This document shows, piece after piece, positions 1-5,602 of a stretch of 7,451 nt of DNA. Below the pieces are notes generated by a model. It did no database searches, was not told the DNA's origin, and saw only the letters and a program-made list of their open reading frames with translations. The position numbers and the translations under genes were made by a program. Position 1 is the stretch's first letter. The number at the start of each line of letters is the position of its first letter. The stretch is from DATKZB01 sp035528235 (GTDB lineage: Bacteria; Planctomycetota; Phycisphaerae; FEN-1346): NCBI GenBank assembly GCA_035528235.1, contig DATKZB010000037.1:1-7451 (forward strand), in the 5' to 3' direction.

Positions 1-26
1 AGGGGCGCCTGGTCTCTGGCGCCCCT
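1..26. repeat. 9-bp-stem hairpin at left edge
   Basis: Bases 1-9 (AGGGGCGCC) and 18-26 (GGCGCCCCT) are perfect reverse complements around an 8-base loop. There is no T-run after it on either strand, so it is not a classic intrinsic terminator. It is one of several GC-rich palindromes in the gene-free spaces of this window and is probably an intergenic repeat unit. It begins at the window edge, so the unit may extend further left. Confidence 0.6.
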
Positions 27-74
27 GACGGGGCTTGAAAAGAAAACGACACATCGCTGCGTCTTGCACGCCCA

Positions 75-94
75 CCACGGGCTCGCGCCCGTGG
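75..94. repeat. 8-bp-stem hairpin, CCACGGGC family
   Basis: CCACGGGC (75-82) pairs perfectly with GCCCGTGG (87-94) across the loop TCGC. It resembles palindromic intergenic repeats I associate with planctomycete genomes, but membership of a dispersed family cannot be shown from one copy. A smaller hairpin (GTGCC-TCC-GGCAC, 108-120) follows it. Bases 1-207 otherwise contain no gene I can support. Confidence 0.55.
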
Positions 95-162
95 CTACAG
101 ATCAACGGTGCCTCCGGCACGCCCTACGCGGCCATCATCGCCCCGGCGCCGACGCACTGTTG

Positions 163-194
163 CCAAGGTGACCGCCGCCGGTGCCGGTGCTTGG
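163..194. repeat. imperfect stem-loop next to the cassette-like gene end
   Basis: CCAAG (163-167) pairs with CTTGG (190-194), and inside it ACCG pairs with CGGT around a GC-rich loop with small bulges. It lies 14 bases beyond the stop codon of the minus-strand gene and 12 bases beyond the 207-219 repeat. It could be the stem part of a degenerate attC site or a weak transcription terminator. No good GTTRRRY core is seen beyond it; the nearest is GTTGATC on the minus strand at 100-106, with one mismatch. The attC reading is therefore tentative. Confidence 0.35.
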
Positions 195-206
195 ACTCGA
201 TGGAAA

Positions 207-219
207 GGTTAGGCGTCGA
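207..219. repeat. left copy of 13-bp inverted repeat (R''-like core)
   Basis: GGTTAGGCGTCGA here is the exact reverse complement of 850-862. On the minus strand it supplies GCCTAAC and includes the TAA stop of the enclosed gene. Homology between the copies stops at base 220. Confidence 0.7.
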
Positions 220-847
220 GTTCATTGAGCGCGGACTTGGCGGTCTTGGGGTTCATCAACGCATCCGCGTACTTGGCAAGTTCTTTCAGCACTTCGGCGG
301 TTTCGACGTATGTGAGACTGGCGTCTACGCTCCTGAGTCCGTAGTTGTCGAGCCAAACAGGAACCGTAGCGCCAGGGATCATTTGCCCGCTGTTGATACG
401 CGATTCAACATGCTTCACTTGGTTGTATAAGGCATTGAGACGTTCTTCGATTGACCCGTCCTTCTTATCATACACCCTCCCCTCCCACGCAGTGCATAGG
501 AGTGCGAAGGCTTGCCAGGCTTGCCCGAGGAAGCATTCCCAATGGAAGAGAGCATCTGCATAGCGCGTCGGCGATTGGCCGCCCGCAGCCAGGAAGGCAA
601 GCGTGCTCTCGCGGGCGAGGTGATGTTCAGAGAACGCGTACTGTGCTCGACGTAGGAAGTTGTATGCGTACGCGTTCATGGGTGGAGCAAAGGACGCCGT
701 GAACGCAGAGTTCAGGAAGAAGTTGGCGATCCAATGCGGAGACTGCTTTGCCCAAGTCGCCATGTCAGGGATGTCGGCCTTAGTGAACGAGGACACACCG
801 GGGGCGATATGCTTGTCGAGAATCTTGGCCGAGTACTGGACAGCCAT
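209..847 (-). CDS. uncharacterised 212-residue cassette-like protein
   Basis: I do not recognise this protein. It is 212 residues, soluble-looking, probably mostly alpha-helical and rich in aromatic residues, with Trp at 32, 39, 103, 111, 121 and 165. It has no signal peptide and no membrane segment. A YNQVKH segment (141-146) after a predicted helix loosely recalls helical HEPN-type or immunity-related proteins, but the R-x4-6-H motif of HEPN nucleases is not present, so no function is assigned. The ATG at 847 is the only good start, and the ORF fills the space between the two 13-bp inverted repeats almost exactly. No Shine-Dalgarno is seen. Codon use is more mixed (many T- and A-ending codons) than in the G/C-ending sugar genes to the right, which fits acquisition by transfer. 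The gene is oriented opposite to those genes and is transcriptionally separate from them. That it is a gene is fairly sure; its role is unknown. Confidence 0.7.
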   Translation of the reverse strand: MAVQYSAKILDKHIAPGVSSFTKADIPDMATWAKQSPHWIANFFLNSAFTASFAPPMNAYAYNFLRRAQYAFSEHHLARESTLAFLAAGGQSPTRYADALFHWECFLGQAWQAFALLCTAWEGRVYDKKDGSIEERLNALYNQVKHVESRINSGQMIPGATVPVWLDNYGLRSVDASLTYVETAEVLKELAKYADALMNPKTAKSALNELDA

Positions 848-849
848 GT

Positions 850-862
850 TCGACGCCTAACC
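850..862. repeat. right copy of 13-bp inverted repeat (R'-like core)
   Basis: TCGACGCCTAACC is the exact reverse complement of 207-219. On the minus strand it supplies GTTAGGC just upstream of the ATG at 847. It occupies the place where a ribosome binding site would be expected, and no purine-rich Shine-Dalgarno is visible there. Confidence 0.7.
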
Positions 863-1186
863 GTGTTTAGATGGACTCGCATAAGATCCGGAAGTTTGGC
901 TTCGTGCCAGCATAACACGCCGTTGACCCATCTGCCAAGGCTGCGATAATCCCTTTGGCCTCACACACTTGCGTCCCATGCCATGATTTATTATGGCGTC
1001 TTATGCGGGTCAACGCAAAAACCTCTGCGACCGGCGCGGCGGGCGGGCTGATCATCCGCGCCCAAGGCGGGCAGGCGCCGGTCGGGCCGGGTCGGTTGTA
1101 GCGTGGTCGCCCGGGGCGCCCGCGCGGATGGATGGAGCACGCCACGTGGGTCCATAGGACCCACCCTACGCAACGGCTGCACGGCT
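863..1186. other. gene-free spacer with inverted repeats
   Basis: No convincing gene is seen here. Bases 863-1020 are of lower G+C, like the neighbouring cassette, and then composition jumps to very GC-rich. The minus strand reads openly to a TAA at 867-869 with an unrecognised but protein-like tail ending in NFRILCESI, which could be the remnant of another foreign ORF. Inverted repeats include GACTCGCATAAGA (874-886) against 999-1011 (12 of 13 pairs), CGTTGACCC (921-929) against 1007-1015 (9 of 9), and GACCGGCGC (1029-1037) against 1075-1083 (9 of 9). Confidence 0.5.
1146..1164. repeat. 8-bp-stem hairpin GTGGGTCC-ATA-GGACCCAC
   Basis: GTGGGTCC (1146-1153) and GGACCCAC (1157-1164) are perfect complements with a 3-base loop. 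It lies just beyond the stop codon of the minus-strand carbamoyltransferase-like fragment (TAG at 1187-1189). It could have ended that gene's transcript or be another dispersed palindromic repeat. No T-run follows on the minus strand. Confidence 0.55.
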
Positions 1187-1327
1187 CTACGCCGCGCCGC
1201 CGCCCTTCTTCCAGACCAGGTAGTCGTTGAGCGTCACGAAGTCCAGGCCCGACTTCAGCAGGGTGCGGATGGCGTCGTGCGGGGAGCAGACGATGGGCCG
1301 GTCCTCTTGAAAACGGTTGACACCCAT
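1187..1327 (-). pseudogene. C-terminal remnant of a NodU/CmcH-type carbamoyltransferase
   Basis: On the minus strand an open stretch of 46 codons ends in TAG at 1187-1189. Residues 7-40 contain RPIVCSPHDAI, then RTLLKSGLDF and NDYLVWK. From memory this fits the last part of the carbamoyltransferase C-terminal domain, usually an (E/R)PIVC(S/T)PEDA helix followed by a TGLDxLVxGDYLV-like strand and a lysine. Full-length enzymes of this family run to several hundred residues and carbamoylate sugars or antibiotics from carbamoyl phosphate. Here only the tail remains, and an in-frame TAG lies five codons upstream of the ATG at 1327, so it is almost certainly non-functional. Resemblance starts around residue 4 (base ~1318), exactly where the opposing promoter at 1317-1344 begins. 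Codon use is GC-rich like the native genes. It may be the scar of a rearrangement that replaced the rest of the gene. The family call is from memory of motifs only. Confidence 0.45.
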
Positions 1328-1344
1328 GCCCGTCGTGGTCTAAT
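1317..1344 (+). promoter_or_regulatory. sigma-70-type promoter for the family 2 glycosyltransferase
   Basis: TTGACA (1317-1322) is a perfect -35 hexamer. It is followed after 16 bases by TCTAAT (1339-1344), five of six matches to the -10 consensus. Transcription would begin near 1351, leaving a leader of about 165 bases before the ATG at 1517. The leader is GC-rich and contains an 8-base G run (1438-1445). No riboswitch class is recognised in it. Confidence 0.55.
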
Positions 1345-1516
1345 GAGGCCGCTTGTCTCGTCAACCCGGGAGCGCGGGGTGGGGCACGCCCAGGGCCGGA
1401 CCGGTGCGGCCGGGGGTTTTGCCGCGTCGCTTCCGAAGGGGGGGGCCGCCCGGCTCGACGGCGGATCCGATCCCCCTGGGTCCGAAGACGGAGAGCCTCC
1501 CAGAGGAGAGCGCTGC

Positions 1517-2491
1517 ATGTTCGAGGGCAAGTCTGTCGCCGTGGTGGTGCCCTGCTACAACGAGGAGACGCAGGTCGACCGTGTCATCACGAGCATGCCG
1601 CCCTTCGTGGACAGCATCCTCGTGGTCGACGACGCCAGCACGGACGCCACCACCGACGTCGTCCGCCGCCGCATGGAGCAGGACGGCCAGGAGAGCCGCG
1701 TGACGCTGATCTGCCTCGACGTGAACCGCGGGGTCGGGGCCGCCATCGTGGCCGGGTACAAAGAGGCGATCCGCCGCGGCATCGACGTGACGGCCGTCAT
1801 GGCGGGGGACGGGCAGATGGACCCCGATCAGCTTGAACTGCTCGTGGGCCCGGTGGCGCGCGGCACGGCCGACTACGCCAAGGCCAATCGCCTGTTCTAC
1901 GAGAATTCGTGGGCCTCGATTCCCAGGCACCGCTACCTCGGCAACGCGTTCCTCTCGATGCTGACCAAGATCGCCAGCGGGTACTGGCACGTGGCGGACT
2001 CGCAGACCGGCTACACGGCCATCGCCCGCGAGACGCTCGAACTGCTGGACCTCGACCTCGTCTACCCGCGCTACGGGTACCCGAACGACCTGCTCGTCCG
2101 GCTGAACGTCTTCGACAGCCGCGTGGCCGACGTGCACATGCGGCCGGTCTACCACGTGGGCGAGCGGTCGAAGATGAAACTCTGGAAGGTCGTCCCCACG
2201 GTGACCTGGCTGATCTTCAAACTCTACTGCTGGCGGATGAAGGAGAAATACGTCATCCGCGACTTCCATCCGCTGGTCCTCTTCTACCTCACCGCCGGCA
2301 CGATGGGCCTGCTCGGGTTCGCCTTCTTCGTGCGGCTGGTGGCGATGTGGATCCTCACGGGGTCCATCCCGCCGATCAACGCGCTGGTGTGGGTGTTCTG
2401 CCTGATTAGTTCGATGCAATTCGCCCTGTTCGCCATGTGGTTTGACATGGACCGCAACCGCCACCTGAACCCGCAGACGCGGCGGCCGTAG
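1517..2491 (+). CDS. family 2 glycosyltransferase with two C-terminal membrane segments
   Basis: This 324-residue protein is a GT-A fold inverting glycosyltransferase of the DPM1/dolichyl-phosphate sugar synthase-like branch. The catalytic domain runs from about residue 5 to 230. It shows VPCYNE (11-16), VVDDAS with D38/D39 for nucleotide binding, NRGVGAA (70-76), AGDGQMD (96-102) as the metal-binding DxD equivalent, and DSQTGY (161-166). Two hydrophobic stretches, about 252-281 and 285-308, should anchor it in the cytoplasmic membrane. It likely transfers a sugar from a nucleotide donor to a polyprenyl phosphate or growing glycan on the inner face; donor and acceptor cannot be read from sequence. 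The start at 1517 is chosen because AGGAG (1504-1508) lies 8 bases upstream and VAVVVPCYNE follows at once. Upstream in-frame codons back to 1103 have no homology and cross the promoter. A GC-rich hairpin (2479-2486/2491-2498) overlaps the stop codon. Confidence 0.9.
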   Translation: MFEGKSVAVVVPCYNEETQVDRVITSMPPFVDSILVVDDASTDATTDVVRRRMEQDGQESRVTLICLDVNRGVGAAIVAGYKEAIRRGIDVTAVMAGDGQMDPDQLELLVGPVARGTADYAKANRLFYENSWASIPRHRYLGNAFLSMLTKIASGYWHVADSQTGYTAIARETLELLDLDLVYPRYGYPNDLLVRLNVFDSRVADVHMRPVYHVGERSKMKLWKVVPTVTWLIFKLYCWRMKEKYVIRDFHPLVLFYLTAGTMGLLGFAFFVRLVAMWILTGSIPPINALVWVFCLISSMQFALFAMWFDMDRNRHLNPQTRRP

Positions 2492-2498
2492 CCGCCGC
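2479..2498 (+). repeat. GC hairpin spanning the glycosyltransferase stop codon
   Basis: GCGGCGGC (2479-2486) pairs with GCCGCCGC (2491-2498) over the loop CGTA, with the TAG stop at 2489-2491. There is no T-run, so rho-independent termination is not clearly indicated. Just downstream (2509-2531) is a CCGCTCCCTGACGG-type motif that I recall as recurrent between planctomycete genes. Confidence 0.4.
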
Positions 2499-2587
2499 CG
2501 TGGCGGCACCGCTCCCTGACGGTCGCGGCTCGGATACGGCGCTCGCCGGGCCCCCATCGCTTTTGGACTGGCCGCCCGAGCGCGCGC

Positions 2588-2596
2588 TGGTATAAT
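2588..2596 (+). promoter_or_regulatory. extended -10 promoter for the amino-sugar gene set
   Basis: TGGTATAAT at 2588-2596 is a consensus -10 hexamer (TATAAT, 2591-2596) with the TGn extension that can replace a good -35. No -35 lies at 16-18 bp spacing; the nearest TTG (2563) is 22 bp away. Transcription would start near 2603 and give a leader of about 120 bases containing the 28-bp palindrome at 2625-2652. It should drive the acyltransferase, epimerase/dehydratase and aminotransferase genes together. Confidence 0.6.
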
Positions 2597-2624
2597 CCGC
2601 ACCGGCCGTTCGGGGGACCAGTTC

Positions 2625-2652
2625 GTAGGGGCACGACATGTCGTGCCCCTAC
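2625..2652. repeat. 28-bp perfect palindrome in the leader
   Basis: The half-site GTAGGGGCACGACA (2625-2638) is followed immediately by its exact reverse complement (2639-2652), with no spacer. It lies between the likely transcription start (about 2603) and the start codon at 2727. As RNA it would fold into a long hairpin; as DNA it could bind a dimeric regulator. It also resembles palindromic intergenic repeats I recall from planctomycete and other environmental genomes, so regulation is only a possibility. Confidence 0.7.
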
Positions 2653-2726
2653 AACAGCGGCCGTCTCCGGAAGGCCGCCAGGCAGCACGAAGTGGCGTTC
2701 TGAAACCAGACAACCAGGAGGGTGGC

Positions 2727-3407
2727 ATGTTCGTCCACGTCGGGTCAGACGTCAAGGTCCATCACACGGTCCGCACCTACGGGCGGAACTGGCTGGGCGA
2801 CAAGTGCATGATCATGGACAACGTGATTCTGGGGTTCCCCACGACCCAGTTGCTGCTGGGCCTGCGACAGGTGGACCTGAACCTTGAACACGCCGAGTAC
2901 GACGGCTGCACGCTGGGCGAGAACGGCATCATCCGCTCGGGCAGCGTCGTGTACGCCAACGTCCGCATCGGCAACGACGTGCGAACCGGGCACAACGTCC
3001 TCATCCGCGAGAACACGACCATCGGCCACAACGTCATGATCGGCACGAACACCGTTCTCGACAACAACTGCCAGATCGGCAACCACGTGAGCATGCAGTC
3101 GGGCGTCTACCTGCCCACGGGCACCGTCATCGGCGATTACGTCTTTCTCGGGCCCGGGGCCACGTTCACGAACGACCGGTTCCCGGTCCGGACCGAGTCG
3201 CCCCTGACACCGGCGGTCGTCGAGCGCGGCGTCAGCGTGGGGGCGAACTGCGTCGTCCTGCCGGGCATCACTATCGGCCAGGGCGCCTTGCTGGGCGCGG
3301 GCAGCGTCGTCACGAAAGACGTGCCCGAGTGGCACATGGCCGTCGGGTCCCCGGCCCGGTGCACGCCCCTGCCCGAGCACCTGAAGGTGCAGAACCGGAT
3401 CATCTGA
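2727..3407 (+). CDS. left-handed beta-helix sugar acyltransferase
   Basis: This 226-residue protein is a hexapeptide-repeat acyltransferase of the WbpD/WlbB/QdtC-like group, which N-acylates amino groups on nucleotide sugars using acyl-CoA. Imperfect [LIV]-G-x4 repeats fill residues about 60-195, including IRSGSVVY, VRIGNDVRTGHN, TTIGHNVMIG, CQIGNHV, TVIGDYVFLGPG and ITIGQGALLGAG. A loop with FTNDRFP (147-153) interrupts the helix, and the ending VVTKDVP...VGSPAR (194-211) is the usual family C-terminus. H90 in the TGHNVLIRE segment is the best candidate catalytic or CoA-side histidine; H101 and H120 are others. Residues 1-60 are less repetitive. The ATG at 2727 is chosen because AGGAGGG (2716-2722) stands 4 bases before it. 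A GTG at 2643 in the same frame lies inside the palindrome and lacks a binding site. It is the first gene of a three-gene set. The family is sure; the exact substrate is not. Confidence 0.88.
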   Translation: MFVHVGSDVKVHHTVRTYGRNWLGDKCMIMDNVILGFPTTQLLLGLRQVDLNLEHAEYDGCTLGENGIIRSGSVVYANVRIGNDVRTGHNVLIRENTTIGHNVMIGTNTVLDNNCQIGNHVSMQSGVYLPTGTVIGDYVFLGPGATFTNDRFPVRTESPLTPAVVERGVSVGANCVVLPGITIGQGALLGAGSVVTKDVPEWHMAVGSPARCTPLPEHLKVQNRII

Positions 3408-3456
3408 CGCCGCGGGCGCCACCGGCGGCGCCCCCCAGAAACGATTGGCGGCAGCA

Positions 3457-4425
3457 ATGAGCCTACGCGACAAGCGTGTCATGGTGACCGGCGGCGCCGG
3501 GTTCATCGGCAGCCACCTGGTCGATGCGCTCCTGGCCGAGGGCGCCGAGAAGGTCGTCGCCGTCGATAACCTCTTCCTGGGACGGCTGGAGAACCTGGCC
3601 GGCGCCCGCGCCGCCGGCGACCGGTTCGACTTCGTCAAGCAGAACATCGCCGACACCAAGGCCATGCGCCGTCTCTTCGGCAAGCACCGCGTCCAGGTCG
3701 TCTTCGACCTGGCGGTCATTCCGCTGCCGACGTCGCTGCAGCGGCCCAAGTGGAGCATCGACTGCAACGTCCTGGGCGCCACGGCCCTGTGCGAACTGGG
3801 CCGGCAGGGCGCCTTCGAGACGCTCGTCCACTTCTCGTCGTCCGAGGCGTTGGGCACCGCCCGGCAGGTGCCCATGGGCGAGGACCATCCCCTGGAGCCC
3901 ATCACGCCCTACGCCGCCAGCAAGGCCGCCTGCGACCACATCGTGCTCTCCTACGTCCGGACGTTCGGCCTCGATGCGGCCATCCTGCGGCCGTTCAACA
4001 ACTACGGCCCGCGCCAGAACGACCAGGCCTACGCCGGCATCATCCCCATCGTGGTCCGCAGAGTGCTGGCCGGGCAGCCCGTCGAGATCTTCGGCGACGG
4101 ATGCCAGACGCGGGACTTCATCTTCGTCGAAGACACCGTCCGCGCCGCCATAGCGATGGTCGAGCGGCCCGAGACGCGCGGCCAGGTAACCCACGTCGGC
4201 AGCGGGCGCGAGACGGCGGTCAACGACCTGGTCCGCACGATGCTCCACCTCCTGAACGCCCAGGACCACCCGGTCGTGCACGGCCCGCCGCGACCCGGCG
4301 ACGTCCGGCGGCACTGCGCCGACATCACGCGGGCCGAGACGCTGCTGGGGTTCCAGCCCCAGGTCGACATGGAAGAGGGTCTGCGGCGGACGATCGAATG
4401 GTACCTGAACCCGACAACCGCATGA
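3457..4425 (+). CDS. NAD-dependent nucleotide-sugar epimerase/dehydratase (extended SDR)
   Basis: The product is 322 residues, the normal length for extended short-chain dehydrogenase/reductases acting on UDP-, GDP- or dTDP-sugars. The NAD site is G12-x2-G15-x2-G18 in TGGAGFIGS, with D37 closing the second strand (VVAVDN) to bind the adenosine ribose. The catalytic region has SSSE (127-130) and Y152-x3-K156 (PYAASK). Sugar-binding landmarks follow: RPFNNYGPRQ (178-187), IFGDG (211-215) and RDF(I)FVEDT (219-227). The SSSEALGTA...PYAASK pattern is closest, in my reading, to LegB-like 4,6-dehydratases and UDP-glucuronate decarboxylase relatives. The TDE triad of RmlB dehydratases is absent, so a 4-epimerase role is equally possible. 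The ATG at 3457 is preferred because MSLRDKRVMVTGG is a normal N-terminus; TTG at 3445 would add four residues. No clear Shine-Dalgarno is present, and translation may be coupled to the gene ending 49 bp upstream. The stop overlaps the next start. Confidence 0.88.
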   Translation: MSLRDKRVMVTGGAGFIGSHLVDALLAEGAEKVVAVDNLFLGRLENLAGARAAGDRFDFVKQNIADTKAMRRLFGKHRVQVVFDLAVIPLPTSLQRPKWSIDCNVLGATALCELGRQGAFETLVHFSSSEALGTARQVPMGEDHPLEPITPYAASKAACDHIVLSYVRTFGLDAAILRPFNNYGPRQNDQAYAGIIPIVVRRVLAGQPVEIFGDGCQTRDFIFVEDTVRAAIAMVERPETRGQVTHVGSGRETAVNDLVRTMLHLLNAQDHPVVHGPPRPGDVRRHCADITRAETLLGFQPQVDMEEGLRRTIEWYLNPTTA

Positions 4426-5531
4426 GACTGTGCGTTCCGCTTGCCGGCGAGCGCGAACTGGCCGAGATCGCCAAGGTCCTGGCCTCGGGGTACTTGACGC
4501 AGGGGCCCAAGACGGCCGAGTTCGAACGGCTCGTGGCCGCGTTCGTCGGTTCCCGCCACGCCTTCGCCACCAGCAGTGGCACGACGGCCCTGCACCTGTC
4601 GCTGGCGGCTCTGGAGGTGGGCTTCGGCGACGAGGTCCTCGTGGCCGACTTCACCTTTCCGGCCACGGCCAACGTCGTCGTCCAGCAGGGGGCCGTGCCG
4701 GTGCTGGTGGACGTCAACCTCGACACGTTTACGATGGACCCCGAGGACCTGGCGCGCAAGGTCACCGACCGGTCGAAGGCCATTCTGCCGGTGCACACGT
4801 TCGGGTGTTCGGCCGACATGGAGGCCATCGGCGCCGTGGCCGCCGAGCACGGCCTGGCCGTCGTCGAAGACGCCGCGTGCGCCCTGGGAGCCACGTTCAA
4901 CGGGCGACCGTGCGGCAGCCTGGGCACGACCGGTTGCTTCAGTTTCCACCCGCGCAAGGTCATCACGACCGGCGAAGGCGGCATGATTGTGACCGACGAC
5001 GACGCCCTGGCCGACCGCATCCGGCTGCTGCGCAGCCACGGCGGCGTGCCCGACGGGTTCTGTTACCGCTACGAGGCCGCGGGGTTCAACTATCGGCTCA
5101 GCGACGTGCTGGGGGCGATGGGCGTGGTCCAGATGGCCCGGCTTCCCCACGTGCTCGAGCGGCGCCGGACCCTCGCGGCCGCGCTACGGCGGCGCGTCGA
5201 CGGCATCGCGGGCGTCCGGCCACCCCTGGACCCGCCCTGGGGCGGCCACATTTACCAGTCGTTCGTCGTTCTGCTCGACGAGGGGCTCGACCGCGACCGG
5301 CTCGTCGGGACCATGAGGCAGCGCGGCGTCGAGGTCACCCTCGGCACCTACGCCCTGCACGACCAGCCCTTCTTCCAGCGGGCCTACGACTACCAGACGG
5401 GGCAGTTGCCGGGCTCGCACGCGGCGTTCCAGCGGTCGGTCACGCTGCCGCTGTATCCGCAGATGGTCGACGCCGACCTCGACACCGTGGCCGCATGCCT
5501 TGCCGAGGCGGTCCGCGAGCAGGGCGCCTGA
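4422..5531 (+). CDS. DegT/DnrJ/EryC1/StrS-family PLP sugar aminotransferase
   Basis: This 369-residue protein is a fold-type I PLP enzyme that transfers an amino group, usually from glutamate, to a keto nucleotide sugar. Features in order are the N-terminal VPLAGERELAEI, a G-[YL]-x-T-Q-G-P segment (23-29), SSGTTALHLSL (51-61) holding the PLP phosphate, VADFTFPATAN (74-84), VVEDAA with D150 pairing the pyridine nitrogen, and FSFHPRKVITTGEGG (173-187), where K179 is the PLP-linking lysine. It continues with FNYRLSD (222-228) and the usual C-terminal subdomain. All key residues are present and the length is normal, so it should be active. The ATG overlaps the TGA of the epimerase/dehydratase gene by 4 bp (ATGA), which indicates translational coupling and one pathway. 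The keto sugar is probably made by that upstream enzyme and the amine acylated by the beta-helix acyltransferase. Position of amination (C3 or C4) cannot be decided from sequence. Confidence 0.93.
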   Translation: MRLCVPLAGERELAEIAKVLASGYLTQGPKTAEFERLVAAFVGSRHAFATSSGTTALHLSLAALEVGFGDEVLVADFTFPATANVVVQQGAVPVLVDVNLDTFTMDPEDLARKVTDRSKAILPVHTFGCSADMEAIGAVAAEHGLAVVEDAACALGATFNGRPCGSLGTTGCFSFHPRKVITTGEGGMIVTDDDALADRIRLLRSHGGVPDGFCYRYEAAGFNYRLSDVLGAMGVVQMARLPHVLERRRTLAAALRRRVDGIAGVRPPLDPPWGGHIYQSFVVLLDEGLDRDRLVGTMRQRGVEVTLGTYALHDQPFFQRAYDYQTGQLPGSHAAFQRSVTLPLYPQMVDADLDTVAACLAEAVREQGA

Positions 5532-5602
5532 CCGGCCCGGCCGCCGGCCGCCGCGTACACGTTTAAGAATCGTTTCAGAACCAGGAGCCCTGAACCACAC
5601 GC

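Larger units (their letters stand above)
207..862 (-). mobile_element. probable integron gene cassette or remnant (no integrase in window)
   Basis: The minus-strand gene at 209-847 is framed by a perfect 13-bp inverted repeat: GGTTAGGCGTCGA at 207-219 and its complement at 850-862. Read on the gene's strand, the upstream copy contains GTTAGGC (855-861), fitting the integron R' core GTTRRRY. The downstream copy contains GCCTAAC (208-214), fitting the R'' core RYYYAAC. The start codon follows the R' core by 7 bases and the TAA stop lies inside the R'' core. Tight packing of this kind, and mutually complementary R'/R'' cores, are known features of gene cassettes. The enclosed DNA is visibly lower in G+C than the genes to the right. 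Against the reading: no integron integrase, no attI and no second cassette are visible, and the distal attC core is not intact. The alternative is a small transposable unit with 13-bp terminal repeats. Confidence 0.42.

Noticed and set aside
35..430. 131-codon plus-strand open frame at the left
   Set aside because: It overlaps the better minus-strand gene and two hairpins, and has no recognisable motif or ribosome site.
209..847. HEPN-type toxin RNase assignment for the 212-residue protein
   Set aside because: The helical character and YNQVKH segment are suggestive, but the R-x4-6-H catalytic motif is missing and no partner antitoxin gene is adjacent.
207..862. insertion sequence with 13-bp terminal repeats
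   Set aside because: The enclosed protein has no transposase motif such as DDE or HUH, and no target duplication directly abuts the repeats. The cassette explanation fits the core-site consensus better, though it is not proven.
980..1016. minus-strand promoter TTGACC...CATAAT for the cassette-like gene
   Set aside because: The spacing between the hexamers is only about 12 bases. At a proper 17-base spacing the -10 is poor.
1103..1516. N-terminal extension of the glycosyltransferase frame back to 1103
   Set aside because: The extension has no family similarity, crosses a strong promoter and two hairpins, and the start at 1517 has an ideal ribosome site directly before the conserved first strand.
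1361..2755. 464-codon open frame on the minus strand
   Set aside because: It is antisense to the glycosyltransferase, with low-complexity Arg/His/Val/Asp-rich translation typical of GC-rich shadow frames.
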